Positions 21,931 through 33,093 of a stretch of DNA of 64,000 nt are shown one piece after another. The notes below the pieces were generated by a model, which saw only the letters and a list, made by a program, of their open reading frames with translations, had not been told where the DNA came from and ran no database searches. The position numbers and the translations under genes were made by a program. Origin of the DNA: Lichina pygmaea. Taxonomy: Eukaryota; Ascomycota; Lichinomycetes; Lichinales; Lichinaceae. Where the stretch lies: contig OY730175.1 in NCBI GenBank assembly GCA_963422465.1, positions 2,666,001-2,730,000 of the forward strand, read 5' to 3'. Numbering within the stretch: position 1 is the first letter of the stretch; every line of letters begins with the position of its first letter.

Positions 21931-23342
21931 GAAAGTTGTCCAGATACTCTAAATACTTATCCACTTCATCTTTGTCTTGAAAGTGGAAAAGTAGCTGTAG
22001 CTTCTCACACTCTGCTCTTGCAAGGTTTAAATCCAGTGTTGTCCAGTTTCTTTCTGGCTTCCAGGATTTCCTTGGAGAATCTAGGTCCAGGCTAGTTAGT
22101 ACAGATCTATAGTCAGACTTATGAAAGAACTGGAGAGCCACTTTAGAGAAAATCAGAGAGTTAGAAAGAGAAGAAGAAATAAAAAACAGATCAATAGCAG
22201 AACATGGTTTTTCAGAAAGAGATCTTACTCTGGTAGAAGTAAAAAGTGCAATAGCTAAATCCAGATTTAAATCTTTCATTAGACTTTAGAACTTGTTTGC
22301 AGTCTCAGAGTATAGTTTTCTTTTCTTTGACCAGTCTGGATAATAAAAGTTTGAATCTGTTAGAAGAATATGTTGTCCTTGCTTTTGTAGAGTATTTTGG
22401 AGCAAACAGAGAAGAGCTTCTGATGCTTCTGTGTAATTTTCTTAGCTTGATAAAGTGAAGTAAAGATTATGTACCCAAAGAGAGGTGGTGGAGTTCTCCA
22501 AGTGGATTTCAAGAGAAATAAAATCTTTACTCCAGAAAGTAGGGTGAAGAGAAGAAAGTTTCAGGTTCTTGTTAATTAGAAAAAGTGTTCTGCCAATCTC
22601 TGAAAAGTAAAAAGAAAGAAAGAAAGAAAAAACAGTAGAGGTGCTTATTTCTAGGTGGGGGTTTCTCCAGACTTCTTGAAGTGTAATAATGTCCATCTCT
22701 TGAAGAGCTGAGGTTACTAGAAGTAGCTCTTAGACTGATGAGCTTTTTTGCACATTATACTGGAGAAGAGTGAGCTTAGAGTTTTTTATATAGATATCTT
22801 ATCTTCAAAGATCTTGAAAAGATTGGCTGGTACTTTTCTCTTATTGTTTATTGATCTTGCAGTAAGAATTTGAACTTCTGAACAGTTTCCCCTGATTCTC
22901 TCTGAGCTTCTGGTTGGCTCAGCTGTTTTACATCTTTTCCCTCCTGGTAATGGCTGGGAAAAAAAGAAAAGTGTAGCTGGAGATTAGGATACTGGAGTCA
23001 GAGATGTGGAGATTAAGATCTTATACTTCCCTGGGCATGAGATCCAAGCTTCCCTAGCTCTCTTGGCTGCTTTCTGGCATACTGGGCATGTGCTAGCCCA
23101 GACTGGGTGGAATCCCTGGTAATTGTAGTATTTTAGCTTCAGCAAGTTTTCAGAGATTGGATATACTTTTCTCTCATATTGTCTACCACATACTCCACAG
23201 GCAGTTCTGTTTCTGCAGGTATAAGCTTGGTGGCCATAGCCAAAGCACTTGAAGTATTGTGTAATAACTGTGTTTGCCAGAAAGAGCTCCACTTCATGTA
23301 GCCTGTGTCCCAGCACTAGTCTATTCTCAATAAGAAGGTTGG
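21931..23342 (-). mobile_element. LINE-C, endonuclease and ORF1 end
   Basis: On the minus strand this covers the endonuclease (SAIDLFFISSSLSNS near 22170, IITLQEVWRNPHLE near 22690) and the end of ORF1 with zinc-knuckle remnants (CFGYGHQAYTC near 23230). It lacks the RT and 3' end: at 21930/21931 it is joined to the 5' end of LINE-A. Gypsy-A copy 3 cuts it at 23343 and it resumes at 36113. Several stops and frameshifts are present. Confidence 0.85.
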
Positions 23343-23823
23343 TGTTATGACCCAGGAGGAACACAGTCTTTATACTCACAGAAAGCAGCAGACAGGATAC
23401 TGGACAGAAGTACCAGGCAGCATAACACGGGAAGCAGTCATGTGACTGGCGAGACTGACCAGGGGTTGCTCACCGCAGCACACATATGCATGAGCAAAGT
23501 GAGCAGAGCTCGCCCAGCTCACCGCAGCATGTATGAACAGTGAGCAAAGTGAGCAGAGCTCACTGAGCTCACAGACTGAGCACTATATAGTCCGGTGATA
23601 GTTCCCTTATGGAACAATCATCTTCAACTTATGTTGTGATCCAGACAACTAGATCTACTTCAATACAATCTTGTACAAAGCCACTGATCAGGTGTCATCA
23701 CCACCACGTTCCACCAAACCCCTTCACACTCCTTGACACTCCTCTCCTGCAAGAACCAACCCACCTTCCACATCTTGCCCTAATCCTATACTCAGATAGG
23801 ATGGTACAGTACAGACTGCAACA
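23343..23823 (+). repeat. 5' LTR (type I) of gypsy-A copy 3
   Basis: The LTR starts TGTTATGACCCAGGAGG and ends CTGCAACA. TATATA is at 23584-23589. The segment TCTTCAA at 23621-23627 is complementary to TTGAAGA at 23826-23832, in the primer-binding position just past the LTR. A GTTCC..GGAAC inverted repeat lies between TATA and that segment. Confidence 0.92.
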
Positions 23824-23849
23824 CTTTGAAGACCCTCAAGGATAAGTAC

Positions 23850-26667
23850 CTCAGGAGCAACCAACCCCAGATTCCCAGATGGAAAGATTAGCATCGCCAA
23901 GCCAGACCTGTTCTACAGTGAAAGAAACAAGATTGACGACTGGCTCATGCAACTCCAAGTCTACTTTCAATTCCAACCAGAGACAAAGCTGCCTAAGGAA
24001 AAGTGGCCCCTCTTTGCAACCACTTACATGAGAGGCAATGCTTATCAATAGATCAAGCTCTACATCAACAAACATCTCTCAGGAAACAGAGACTACAACA
24101 GCATGACAGAATGGATAACAAAATAGACACAATTCAAGGACAAGATCAAAAGAATCCTTGGACTATCTAACAAAGACAAAGTGGCTATACAAATGATCCA
24201 GCACATCAAACAACAACGCTCAGCTGCAGAGTACACCACGCAGTTCAAACAATACTCAGTACTGACTGATTAGGATGACAACACCCTAATAGTCATGTAC
24301 TGACATAGACTCAAGGAAAACATGAAGGATGAAATCACCTTTGACAGACAAGTGGTTGACACACTGGACAAGCTCATTGCACAAGCAATCAACATTGATG
24401 ACAAACTATTCAAGCGAGTGATGGAGAAACACTACAACAGAGGATACAGCCACCCCGCATAGCATGTGAGCAACCACTACAAGCTGCCTAACAAGACACC
24501 ACCACATGACCTATATGGCTATGCACCCATAGAACTGGATGCAGTCCACCACAAGGGAAGGTTCACAAAGGGAAGGAACAACAAAAAAAGAAAAGTACTG
24601 AAGTGCTATGCCTGTGGCAAGCTAGACCACATAGCGAAAGACTGTCATTCAAAGAACAAGGTACACTGACAGCAACTTAATACACTTGACAGAGACTGGA
24701 ATGTCATCAAGCCAGAGAACCCACCAGGAGAGGCTCAGCTATCTCTCAAACAATAGGACAACTACAATCAGACATTGGAAGCAGCCCACCAACTGGCAAC
24801 ATCAGGAGGCAAGGACCTACCAGAACAGACAGGTCAGGACAAGGGACAGGAGCTCTTAACCGCCTCTGATAGAGACCAAGACAAACCCACGTCTATCAAA
24901 GAAGAAATACCACAAGGAAGCTATGCTTACAGCATAGACCCATGAAACCTACAGCACAGCAAACTACAGTGGAGGTTTTGCACAAAGCACTACTGCACCT
25001 ACCATGAATAACTACAAAGGTACAGAGGACATTCACCCTACCGCACCACCTGCCACAGACATTGGGTCAATTGCAAGAAGGATGTGTGTGAGATCTATCT
25101 CTAGGACAAACACCAACACACCACATTCCCCGGGCACACACATGATTAGCACAAACACCTCATGTTCCTACAGCAAGGCAACAACCACAACTGCTACGTC
25201 AACAATTGGCAGTACTGCCTCAAGCCTGGATGTGACAAGTATCAGCAAGACAAATTTATGAACAGATTCCTCAGAACTGATGGGAATAGCTGGACCTATT
25301 GCCCAGTCAGTGGAAAGACACTTCAATCAGGAAAAGATTGAACTCCCTTGTCAAGGGGTGACATTGGGAGCTCAACAACATGACCCCTAGCAACACAAAG
25401 CACCTGTGATTGCCTGTGTCACTACACACCAACACGCCAGTACAGACATACACGCTTGTTGATTCTGGAGCCAGTGGGAACTACATTTCAAGACAACTTT
25501 ACAACACCCTCAGCACTGGAAGAAGATGCAAGTGGCAGCCCTATCAGCTCGCAATAGCAAATAGACAGACAGAGCTAGTCTGCTATAAGACACAGCCAAT
25601 GGAAATAGTTACCGGACACCATGCTGAAAGGATCCACCTTGATATTGTTGAGTTGGTCACTCAGGATATCTATTTGGGGATGCCTTGGCTAAAGAAACAC
25701 AACCCAGCTGTTAACTGGAGGACAGGAGTACTCACATTTAGGAACTGCACTAACAACACAGCTCAGACCTGTTACCAGCCGCAGAAGGTGTGGACAGATG
25801 AGGGAAGGAGTTCTCAGTGGAACCTCACCAACAGAAAGGACAACTCTCAAGAGAAGAAGTCTACCTCAACAGGTATACCCCAGAACCAGGTGGCCAAACA
25901 GTCAGAGATGAAGAGAGAGGAAGTTGTTAACTCTCTGGAGATCTCTGAAGAGTACTGAACTGGGTATGATAACCTCTTTCAGGAAGAGACAACAACAGCA
26001 GTGTTGCCTAAGCACCAACCTTGGGATTATGAGATCAAGTTGCAACCAGGGACAGAGCCAGAATTTGGACCAATTTACCAGTTATCAGAGAAAGAGCTCC
26101 AAGTACTTTGTGAGTACCTGGAGGAAAACCTGAAAAAGAGTTTCATTCAAGAATCTCAATCGCCAGCAGAATACCCGATACTATTTGCACCAAAGAAAGA
26201 CAGAAGTCTTCAACTTTGTGTGGATTACAGGAAACTCAACAACATTACTATCAAAAACTGATATCCATTGCCAAATGCGAACAAATTGTGAGACAGGATC
26301 AGCCAAGCTACAATCTTTACCAAGCTGGACTTGAAAGGAGTATACAACCTGATACACATGAAAGAAGGAGAAGAATGGAAGACAGCCTTCAGAACCTGAT
26401 ACAGACACTACAAGTATCTGGTTATGCTATTCAGACTCACGAACACACCAGCAACATGTCAAGCATTGATCAACAACATCATCAGAGCACACCTGGACCA
26501 AACAGCTATCACCTACTTAGACAACATTCTTGTCTACTCAAACACGTAACAGGAACATACCAAACATGTGAAGGATGTTCTACAATGCCTACAAGAGGTA
26601 GGGCTCAAGCTCAACCCAAAGAAATACAAGTTCAACAAACTGGAAGTTGAATTCCTCAGATATATCA
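23850..26667 (+). pseudogene. Gypsy-A copy 3 gag-protease-RT remnant, left of gypsy-B
   Basis: The fossil coding sequence has a Gag knuckle CYACGKLDHIAKDC near 24600-24645, a Trp/Cys/His module region, protease (VDSGASGNYIS near 25460) and RT ([15 protein letters not shown] near 26215-26260). It is cut by gypsy-B at 26668. It has many breaks. Confidence 0.87.
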
Positions 26668-27071
26668 TGTTAAGGCCTAGGCCGGAACAGCCCAGGTAAG
26701 CGAGGGAGAGGTGTGAGTCATGCGGAACAACATCCGACCGATCCGGTGGACGAGCAAGAGCTAAGCGAGGAGCTCGTCCGGTGGACGAGCAGGAGCTAAG
26801 CGAGGAGCTCGTCCGGTGGACGAGCAGGAGCTAAGCGAGGAGCTCGTCCACGCAAAAGGATGATACCCCTCGAGGAGACCCCCCCCCTTGGGGCATCTGT
26901 ATAAAGACCCCCAAAGAGCCCGGAGGGATTAGCTCTCCAGGCTGAACGCACATTACGAGCGACAATAGCAAGAGAGTTACCCCACTTGCTATTCATCTAT
27001 TGAGTCCCTGCCCTCCTCGGTCGAAGACAGGACCACCCACATTCTGTGTGAACGTGGACTGGCCTTTAACA
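26668..27071 (+). repeat. 5' LTR of gypsy-B
   Basis: The LTR starts TGTTAAGGCCTAGGCC and ends GGCCTTTAACA. Three tandem 35-bp units, built on GTCCGGTGGACGAGCAGGAG, lie at about 26736-26849. TATAAAG is at 26900-26906. AGGCTGAA at 26939-26946 is complementary to TTCAGCCT at 27074-27081, just past the LTR. Confidence 0.95.
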
Positions 27072-27109
27072 GTTTCAGCCTCTAACACATAGGACACCGG
27101 CTCAATACG

Positions 27110-28357
27110 ATGGCAGATCCACGCAGCCCTACCCCTTCGCAGGCAGGCCAACCTCGGGCTGCGCCTCAGGCGCAAGCCCAGGAACCACCTGTCCCTACCA
27201 CCCTCACCTTACCTCCAAAGCCGTTGAAGGTAGGTACGCCGAAGAGGTACGATGGATCACAAGGGGGATTGGAATTATTCTTCTCTCAGCTTGAGCTTTA
27301 CTACGGATTCAACGCCGCACAATTCCCTACAGAACAGGAGAAGGTGCTGTTCGCAGCTTCCTACCTGGACGGACCGACATTTGCCTGGTTTAATGTCTAC
27401 CTACGAGACTTCCTCGACAACAAGGAAGATCCCTCTAGTATGGAGACCACGACACGGCAGATCATTGGGAGATTCTCTACCTTCAAGACCCAGATGAAGA
27501 AGACCTTCGGGGTCATTGATGAAGAACGAGATGCGGAACGAAAGCTCCAAGCACTACGGCAGACAGGGTCAGCATCAGACTTCGCGGCGAAGTTCCAACA
27601 GTTGTCAGTGAGGACGCAATGGGGAGACAGTGCCTTGATGGCACTATTCTACCAAGCTCTCAAGGAACGAGTCAAGGATGACATCGCACGAGGAGACCGA
27701 CCCACCGACCTCGAGGATATGATCGACACAGCGGTACGCATCGACGACCGACAGTTTGAACGAGAACTCGAGAAGCGAGGCAAGCATGCAAGGCCATGGG
27801 GCAAAAAGACAGCGCCAGCACAAGACAAGTACGGCTTGACACCCATGGAGATCGATGCAACAACACCACAGGCAACAAAGAAGAAAGAAACACGGAAGTG
27901 TTACAATTGCCAGAAGGTAGGACACCTCGCAGCCAACTGCCAAAGCAAGAAGAAGAAAGAAGGCAAGGGTAAGCAGTTGAATGCCACCGGTGCCTGGAAA
28001 GGCAAGGGCATTCAGGAGCCACCGAGGGCTCCCAGAGGCACGCTACCCATGAACCGGTCAGAAGCAACACTCCTCGGACAGGAGGACAATCTCAGACAGC
28101 ACATCGAAAGACTGGAGAACGATCTGCAGAGGTCACTGGAGGACCTGCACACAATCCAAGACCAGATCGATAAGGTTCATTGGGAGGATGACCTGATCTC
28201 CGAATTCGACACAACAGACTACGAGATTGACATAACCGGCATGCCACCAGTTCCCGAGACACCACTACTCCGACGACAGGATGCGACCCTGTCGGAGGAC
28301 GGCGAAGCAAGAGTGACACGATGGGTGGACGACACCATCAGCATCTCACAGCCCTGA
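27110..28357 (+). CDS. Gypsy-B Gag
   Basis: The open frame of 415 residues starts MADPRSPTPSQAGQ, 38 nt after the LTR. A Pro/Gln-rich N-terminus is followed by a Gag/capsid core (about 45-225) with ELFFSQLELYYGF, FAASYLDGPTFAWFN and SDFAAKFQQLSVRTQWGD. A CCHC zinc knuckle CYNCQKVGHLAANC lies near residue 262. A predicted coiled coil (about 320-355) with regular Leu/Ile spacing follows. Gag packages the element RNA into particles. It is fossil element sequence, although this part reads open. Confidence 0.92.
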   Translation: MADPRSPTPSQAGQPRAAPQAQAQEPPVPTTLTLPPKPLKVGTPKRYDGSQGGLELFFSQLELYYGFNAAQFPTEQEKVLFAASYLDGPTFAWFNVYLRDFLDNKEDPSSMETTTRQIIGRFSTFKTQMKKTFGVIDEERDAERKLQALRQTGSASDFAAKFQQLSVRTQWGDSALMALFYQALKERVKDDIARGDRPTDLEDMIDTAVRIDDRQFERELEKRGKHARPWGKKTAPAQDKYGLTPMEIDATTPQATKKKETRKCYNCQKVGHLAANCQSKKKKEGKGKQLNATGAWKGKGIQEPPRAPRGTLPMNRSEATLLGQEDNLRQHIERLENDLQRSLEDLHTIQDQIDKVHWEDDLISEFDTTDYEIDITGMPPVPETPLLRRQDATLSEDGEARVTRWVDDTISISQP

Positions 28358-28384
28358 GACATCGCAGCGCAAGTGGACTATCAC

Positions 28385-28640
28385 CAGGCTACGACACCAG
28401 CCTGCAGACATCCTTATTGGAAAGGATGTGAGGACCACCACTGCAAGGAACATCTCCTAGAGAAAAGGAGAAGGCACCACTTCCCTGGCCCAGAATACCA
28501 CAAGAAAGCCTGGAGCATCAAGCACCAGCTAAGCCAGCAAGGGAAAGAACGCGATGATTGCGGAGAAGACGCATGGGAGCTATGCTTCACTGAAAAATGC
28601 GAAAGACACGCGGTAGAACGCCAGGCTCAGGGCCTTGGTT
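28385..28640 (+). other. Gypsy-B Trp/Cys/His module region between Gag and protease
   Basis: The region encodes two copies of a module with spacing C-x4-W-x2-C-x4-C-x2-H: CRHPYWKGCEDHHCKEH and CGEDAWELCFTEKCERH. The first is followed by HLLEKRRRHHFPGP. Gypsy-A has the same arrangement (three copies, 39912-40478). Four potential metal ligands per module suggest a CCCH zinc fold. This is inferred from spacing only and no named family is asserted. Confidence 0.7.
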
Positions 28641-31600
28641 GTTCAAAAAACTAGCAGTGCTCTTCAAATCCGGAGTCGGAAGAGCAGGCAAGACAACACT
28701 CCGGAGAGAAGGGGTCGAGCAGAGCCTCGACGCGACAGCCTGCAGTCCGCATTTTCGCATCAAGATGAGAGTCAACGGGCATCTGACAAATGCCATGATC
28801 GACTCTGGAGCTACTGGCAACTTCATGTCAGAAAGTTTCGCCAGGAAGCACAAGATCCCGACTCAGGAAAAGAGGAATCCATACCAACTAACGGTAGTGG
28901 ACGGGACACCACTCTCCAACGACCAAGGACGAGTGACGAAGGAGACCAAGAACCTACGACTGTGTGTCGACGGTACGACAATCGGATCAGAAGAATTCGA
29001 CTTGGTCCAGATACCACATGAAGTTATATTGGGTCTTCCGTGGTTGGAAAGTCAAAACCCAAGGATCGACTGGAAAAGAAGGCACCTAGTCTTTCCGAAG
29101 AGGAGTCTGGCAACTCGAGCAGAGCCAGAGAAAGTGAGAATCAAAGAGATCTCATATGCAGGGTGGAAGAAGCACCACCGGCGAGGGCGAGCCTATGTGG
29201 CTTGGATGAAGCCCCGAAACCATCAACTTTGCACCACGCATGACGCCGTGGGCGAGACTCAGGCACCGCAGCTGCCAAGTGAGTATAAAGACTACCAGGA
29301 GATGTTTGGTGAGGAAGCGGTCACGACGCTACCAGAACACCAAGAGTGGGATCACGAAATTCCGCTGGAAGACGGAAAGAAACCCACACATGGCCCTATT
29401 TACACTCTATCAGCAAAGGAGCTTGAGGCCTTAAGAGATTACCTGGACGAGAACCTAGCGAAAGGGTTCATAAGACCTTCAACATCACCGGCCGGATACC
29501 CGATATTGTTTGTGCCAAAGAAAGACGGCAAATTACGACTGTGTGTCGACTACCGGCAGCTTAATGCGATCACGATTAAGAATCGCTACCCGCTACCGTT
29601 AATATCAGAAATCCAGGACCGAATCCAAGGAGCCAAGTGGTTTACCAAATTCGACATCCGAGGCGCTTTCAACCTGGTTAGGATGAAAGATGGCGAAGAA
29701 TAGAAGACAGCCTTTCGTACGAGGTACGGGCATTACGAGTATACCGTTATGCCATTCGGCCTTACGAATGCACCGGCGACATTCCAATCGCTCATTAACG
29801 CCATCCTCCGACAATACCTGGATATATTTGTTACCGCTTATATCGACGATGTCTTGGTTTACACCAATGGAACCCTGGAGGAGCACAAACAGCATGTCAA
29901 GAAGATCCTACATGCGCTCCAAGAAGCAGGAATAAGGTTACGCCTTGATAAGAGCGTCTTCCACGTGAAAGAAGTGGAATATTTGGGATCGATCCTGACA
30001 ACGGAAGGAATCTGTATGGACGATACAAAGATCACGGCAGTACGAGACTGGCCAACACCCAAAAACCTCAAAGAAGTCCAATCCTTCCTGGGATTTGCGA
30101 ACTTCTACCGACGATTCATCAAGGAGTACTCGAGGACAGCAGCACCCTTGACTGAACTAACAAAGAAGGAAGAAACCTTCACATGGGGGAACAGCCAAGA
30201 GAGAGTGTTCCAGGAGCTGAAAGAGAAGTTCACCTCCGCACCCATACTGGCATCATTTGATCCCGGACGGCGGATCATCATGGAGACAGATGCCTCGGAC
30301 CAAGCACTTGGATCTTGCTTGTGTCAACCAGACGCCGAAAACCGCCTACACCCTGTCGCATACCGATCGAGAAAGTTCTCTGGCCCAGAACTCAGGTACG
30401 ATGTTCATGACAAGAAGTTGTTAGCGATTGTCGACACATTCCAGGAGTGGAGACCTTACCTGGAAGGAGCAAAGTACACAGTGGACGTGTACTCAGACCA
30501 CAAGAATTTGGCTTACTTCACGACGACGAAGAAGCTAAACAGACGACAAGTCTGATGGGCGGAGCTTTTAGCTTCATACGACTTCCAGATCTTCTATCGA
30601 AAAGGATCAGAAAACGCACGAGCGGACGCGCTTAGCAGACAGCCTGATATGACGACAGACGACACGACAGAAGAGCGCCCAATCCTAGTGACAAAAGGAC
30701 AAACTCTGGTCTATGCTCAACCTCAGTTAGCGAAAACTGAAGAAATGGGTGCACTCCTGACCCTAGGCCACAACGTTGCGGCCACGAACAAGGAAGAAGT
30801 GCCAGAGAGCACACAAGAGGACGTGATTTGACAACATCACGATGGACCTCTACACGGACATCCTGGGCGAGACAAGACCCTGGAAAAGATCCGGAGACGT
30901 TACCACTTCAACGGAATGAAGCGGAAAGTGACGGAATTTATTCGCAACTGCGAAGAGTGTGCGAAAAACAAACTGTCACACCACAAACCCTATGGAGAGA
31001 GTCAACAAATGGACCTCCCAGAAGCGGCTTGGGATACTATCACAATGGATTTTGTGGTGAAGCTGCCGAGGTCAGAGGACCCGGTAACAAAGGTGAAATA
31101 TGACAGTATCTTGGTGGTTGTTGACAAACTCACCAAATACGCTCACCTGATCCTGTGGCGAGAGACAGGAACAGCGAGCGAACTCGCCAATGTCCTGCTC
31201 AAAGAATTGGTTAGCCAGCGAGGGCTACCCACGAAGATTATCTCGGATCGAGACAAACTCTTCACCTCGAAATTCTGGAACACGTGGACAAGACAGCTAG
31301 GGATAGACACGAGGATGTCTACTGCCTACCATCCACAAACAGACGGACAAACTGAGAGAACAAACCAGACGATGGAACAGTACCTACGCCACTACGTCAA
31401 CCACCGACAGGACGATTGGGTAGAACTGCTACCAATGGCTCAGTTTGCGTACAACGATCAGCAACACAGCGTGACGGGCATGACACCGTTCTTTGCGAAC
31501 TACGGCAGAAACCCCCGCTGGGAAGTGATGGCGGCTGGAAGTGGCACTTCAACAAACATCGAAAAACTCACTGCTATGCATGAGGAAATGAAGACTGCAA

Positions 31601-32184
31601 TTGAATCCGCACAAAAGACAACAAGCCACCGCCTAAACAGCAAAAGGTTGAAGGGACCAACCCTGGAGAGGGGGGATAAGGTCTATTTGTCAACAAAAAA
31701 CCTGCGCTCGAAGCGACCGAGCAAAAAGCTGGATCATGTACGAATCGGACTGTTTGAGATTGAGAAGCGCACTGGAGAAGTCAACTACCGACTGAGACTG
31801 CCAAAAAAGGCACGGATACACCGAGTATTCCATGTCTCGCTGCTCGAGCCAGCACCCAGCGACGCAGCAATCGAAACAGAATGGCACTTCGAGGACGATG
31901 AAGAAGAGTACGATGTCGAAAGGATCCTAGACAGTCGGAGAAACGGACGGAAAATCGAGTACCTGGTGAAGTGGTTAGGATTTGACGAAGAGGAGAATTC
32001 GTGGGAACCAACCGAGAACTTCAGCTCTGCGATGAACCGGAAACTGGTGGATTACCACCGAGCAAATCCGCAGCGACCAGGTCCGACGGAGATAACGGCT
32101 CGAGAGAAGCCAAAGCCTCCGAAGAGAAGACGTCCTCAAAGGACGGTGGAGCAGCAGCTTGACGGGCCTCCCGTTCGCGGATAA
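28640..32184 (+). pseudogene. Gypsy-B pol region (protease, RT, RNase H, integrase, chromodomain)
   Basis: In order: aspartic protease (MIDSGATGNFMSES near 28794), RT (LCVDYRQLNAITIKN near 29540, YIDDVLVY near 29840), RNase H ([13 protein letters not shown] near 30285, YSDHKNLAYF near 30490), integrase zinc finger (CEECAKNK near 30950), integrase core (TMDFVVKLPRSEDP near 31045 and a TAYHPQTDGQTER block near 31320-31360), a GPY/F-like module near 31670-31850, and chromodomain (YLVKWLGFDEEENSWEP near 31960-32010). It is mostly open, with about four breaks. Confidence 0.92.
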
Positions 32185-32593
32185 TGCGGAGGGCCTCTTG
32201 TTCCTGAGCATCAAGGGACTCTTGATCCTCGATGGCTGACAGCTCACGACGGATGGCATCGGCCTCCTTCTGTGAGAGACAACCCAGCTGCCGGCGGAGG
32301 CGGATCTGCCGGGGAAGCAGTTTTGACAGTTGGTCATCGGTCTCCCGCAGCTGAGCCTCGAGCTGCTCACGCTCAAGCTCCATCTTCTTCCATTCCGATT
32401 CCGAGAGATGAAGGTCGCAGCGACGACCCTTCTCGATGCACCGACAACAAAAAGACGATGCAGAACTCACGACACACTTGGCGTGGTCGCGACGACAAGC
32501 ACCGCATGCGATTTTTGATTCCTTGCCCATTTTGCCAACACGACAAGAGAGAAAACCGCGACGACGAGTTCGAGTTGTCTGGCTTTGGTTCAT
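32021..32593 (-). CDS. Gypsy-B antisense ORF: Cys-cluster plus coiled-coil protein
   Basis: A 190-residue frame runs opposite to pol and ends inside the chromodomain, so the two are convergent and overlap by about 164 nt. The N-terminus is basic (TRTRRRGF). Residues about 32-58 contain CGACRRDHAKC, then nine residues on CCRCIEKGRRC, giving two C-x2-C-x6-C halves with Zn2Cys6 spacing. A long charged helix follows (EWKKMELEREQLEAQLRETD onward) with leucine heptads to about residue 135, then an acidic, Ser/Pro-rich C-terminus. Zn2Cys6 plus coiled coil is the layout of fungal transcription regulators; function here is unknown. The equivalent ORF in gypsy-A argues against chance. Confidence 0.72.
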   Translation of the reverse strand: MNQSQTTRTRRRGFLSCRVGKMGKESKIACGACRRDHAKCVVSSASSFCCRCIEKGRRCDLHLSESEWKKMELEREQLEAQLRETDDQLSKLLPRQIRLRRQLGCLSQKEADAIRRELSAIEDQESLDAQEQEALRIIREREARQAAAPPSFEDVFSSEALASLEPLSPSDLVAADLLGGNPPVSGSSQS

Positions 32594-32654
32594 GGCAAAA
32601 GAGGAGCAGGAACAAAAAGGATCTGGGGACAGAACCCTTGGAGGGAGGGGATAG

Positions 32655-33093
32655 TGTTAAGGCCTAGGCCGGAACAGCCCAGGTAAGCGAGGGAGAGGTG
32701 TGAGTCATGCGGAACAACATCCGACCGATCCGGTGGACAAGCAAGAGCTAAGCGAGGAGCTCGTCCGGTGGACGAGCAGGAGCTAAGCGAGGAGCTCGTC
32801 CGGTGGACGAGCAGGAGCTAAGCGAGGAGCTCGTCCGGTGGACGAGCAGGAGCTAAGCGAGGAGCTCGTCCACGCAAAAGGATGATACCCCTCGAGGAGA
32901 CCCCCCCCCTTGGGGCATCTGTATAAAGACCCCCAAAGAGCCCGGAGGGATTAGCTCTCCAGGCTGAACGCACATTACGAGCGACAATAGCAAGAGAGTT
33001 ACCCCACTTGCTATTCATCTATTGAGTCCCTGCCCTCCTCGGTCGAAGACAGGACCACCCACATTCTGTGTGAACGTGGACTGGCCTTTAACA
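32655..33093 (+). repeat. 3' LTR of gypsy-B
   Basis: This LTR is 439 bp against 404 bp for the 5' LTR. The 35-bp difference is one extra tandem unit (four units, about 32728-32871). Outside the repeat block the two LTRs are almost identical. Confidence 0.95.

Larger units (their letters stand above)
26668..33093 (+). mobile_element. Gypsy-B, complete chromovirus with both LTRs
   Basis: This 6.4-kb Ty3/gypsy element is richer in GC than its surroundings and nested in gypsy-A copy 3. Flanking 5-mers are TATCA (26663-26667) and TATTA (33094-33098), a target duplication with one transition. The parts are LTR, Gag, Trp/Cys/His modules, protease, RT, RNase H, integrase, chromodomain, a convergent antisense ORF, a purine tract (GGAGGGAGGGG near 32641-32650), and LTR. 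The LTRs are nearly identical apart from one extra repeat unit, so the insertion looks young. The coding part is largely whole, with about four breaks, all in pol. Confidence 0.96.
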
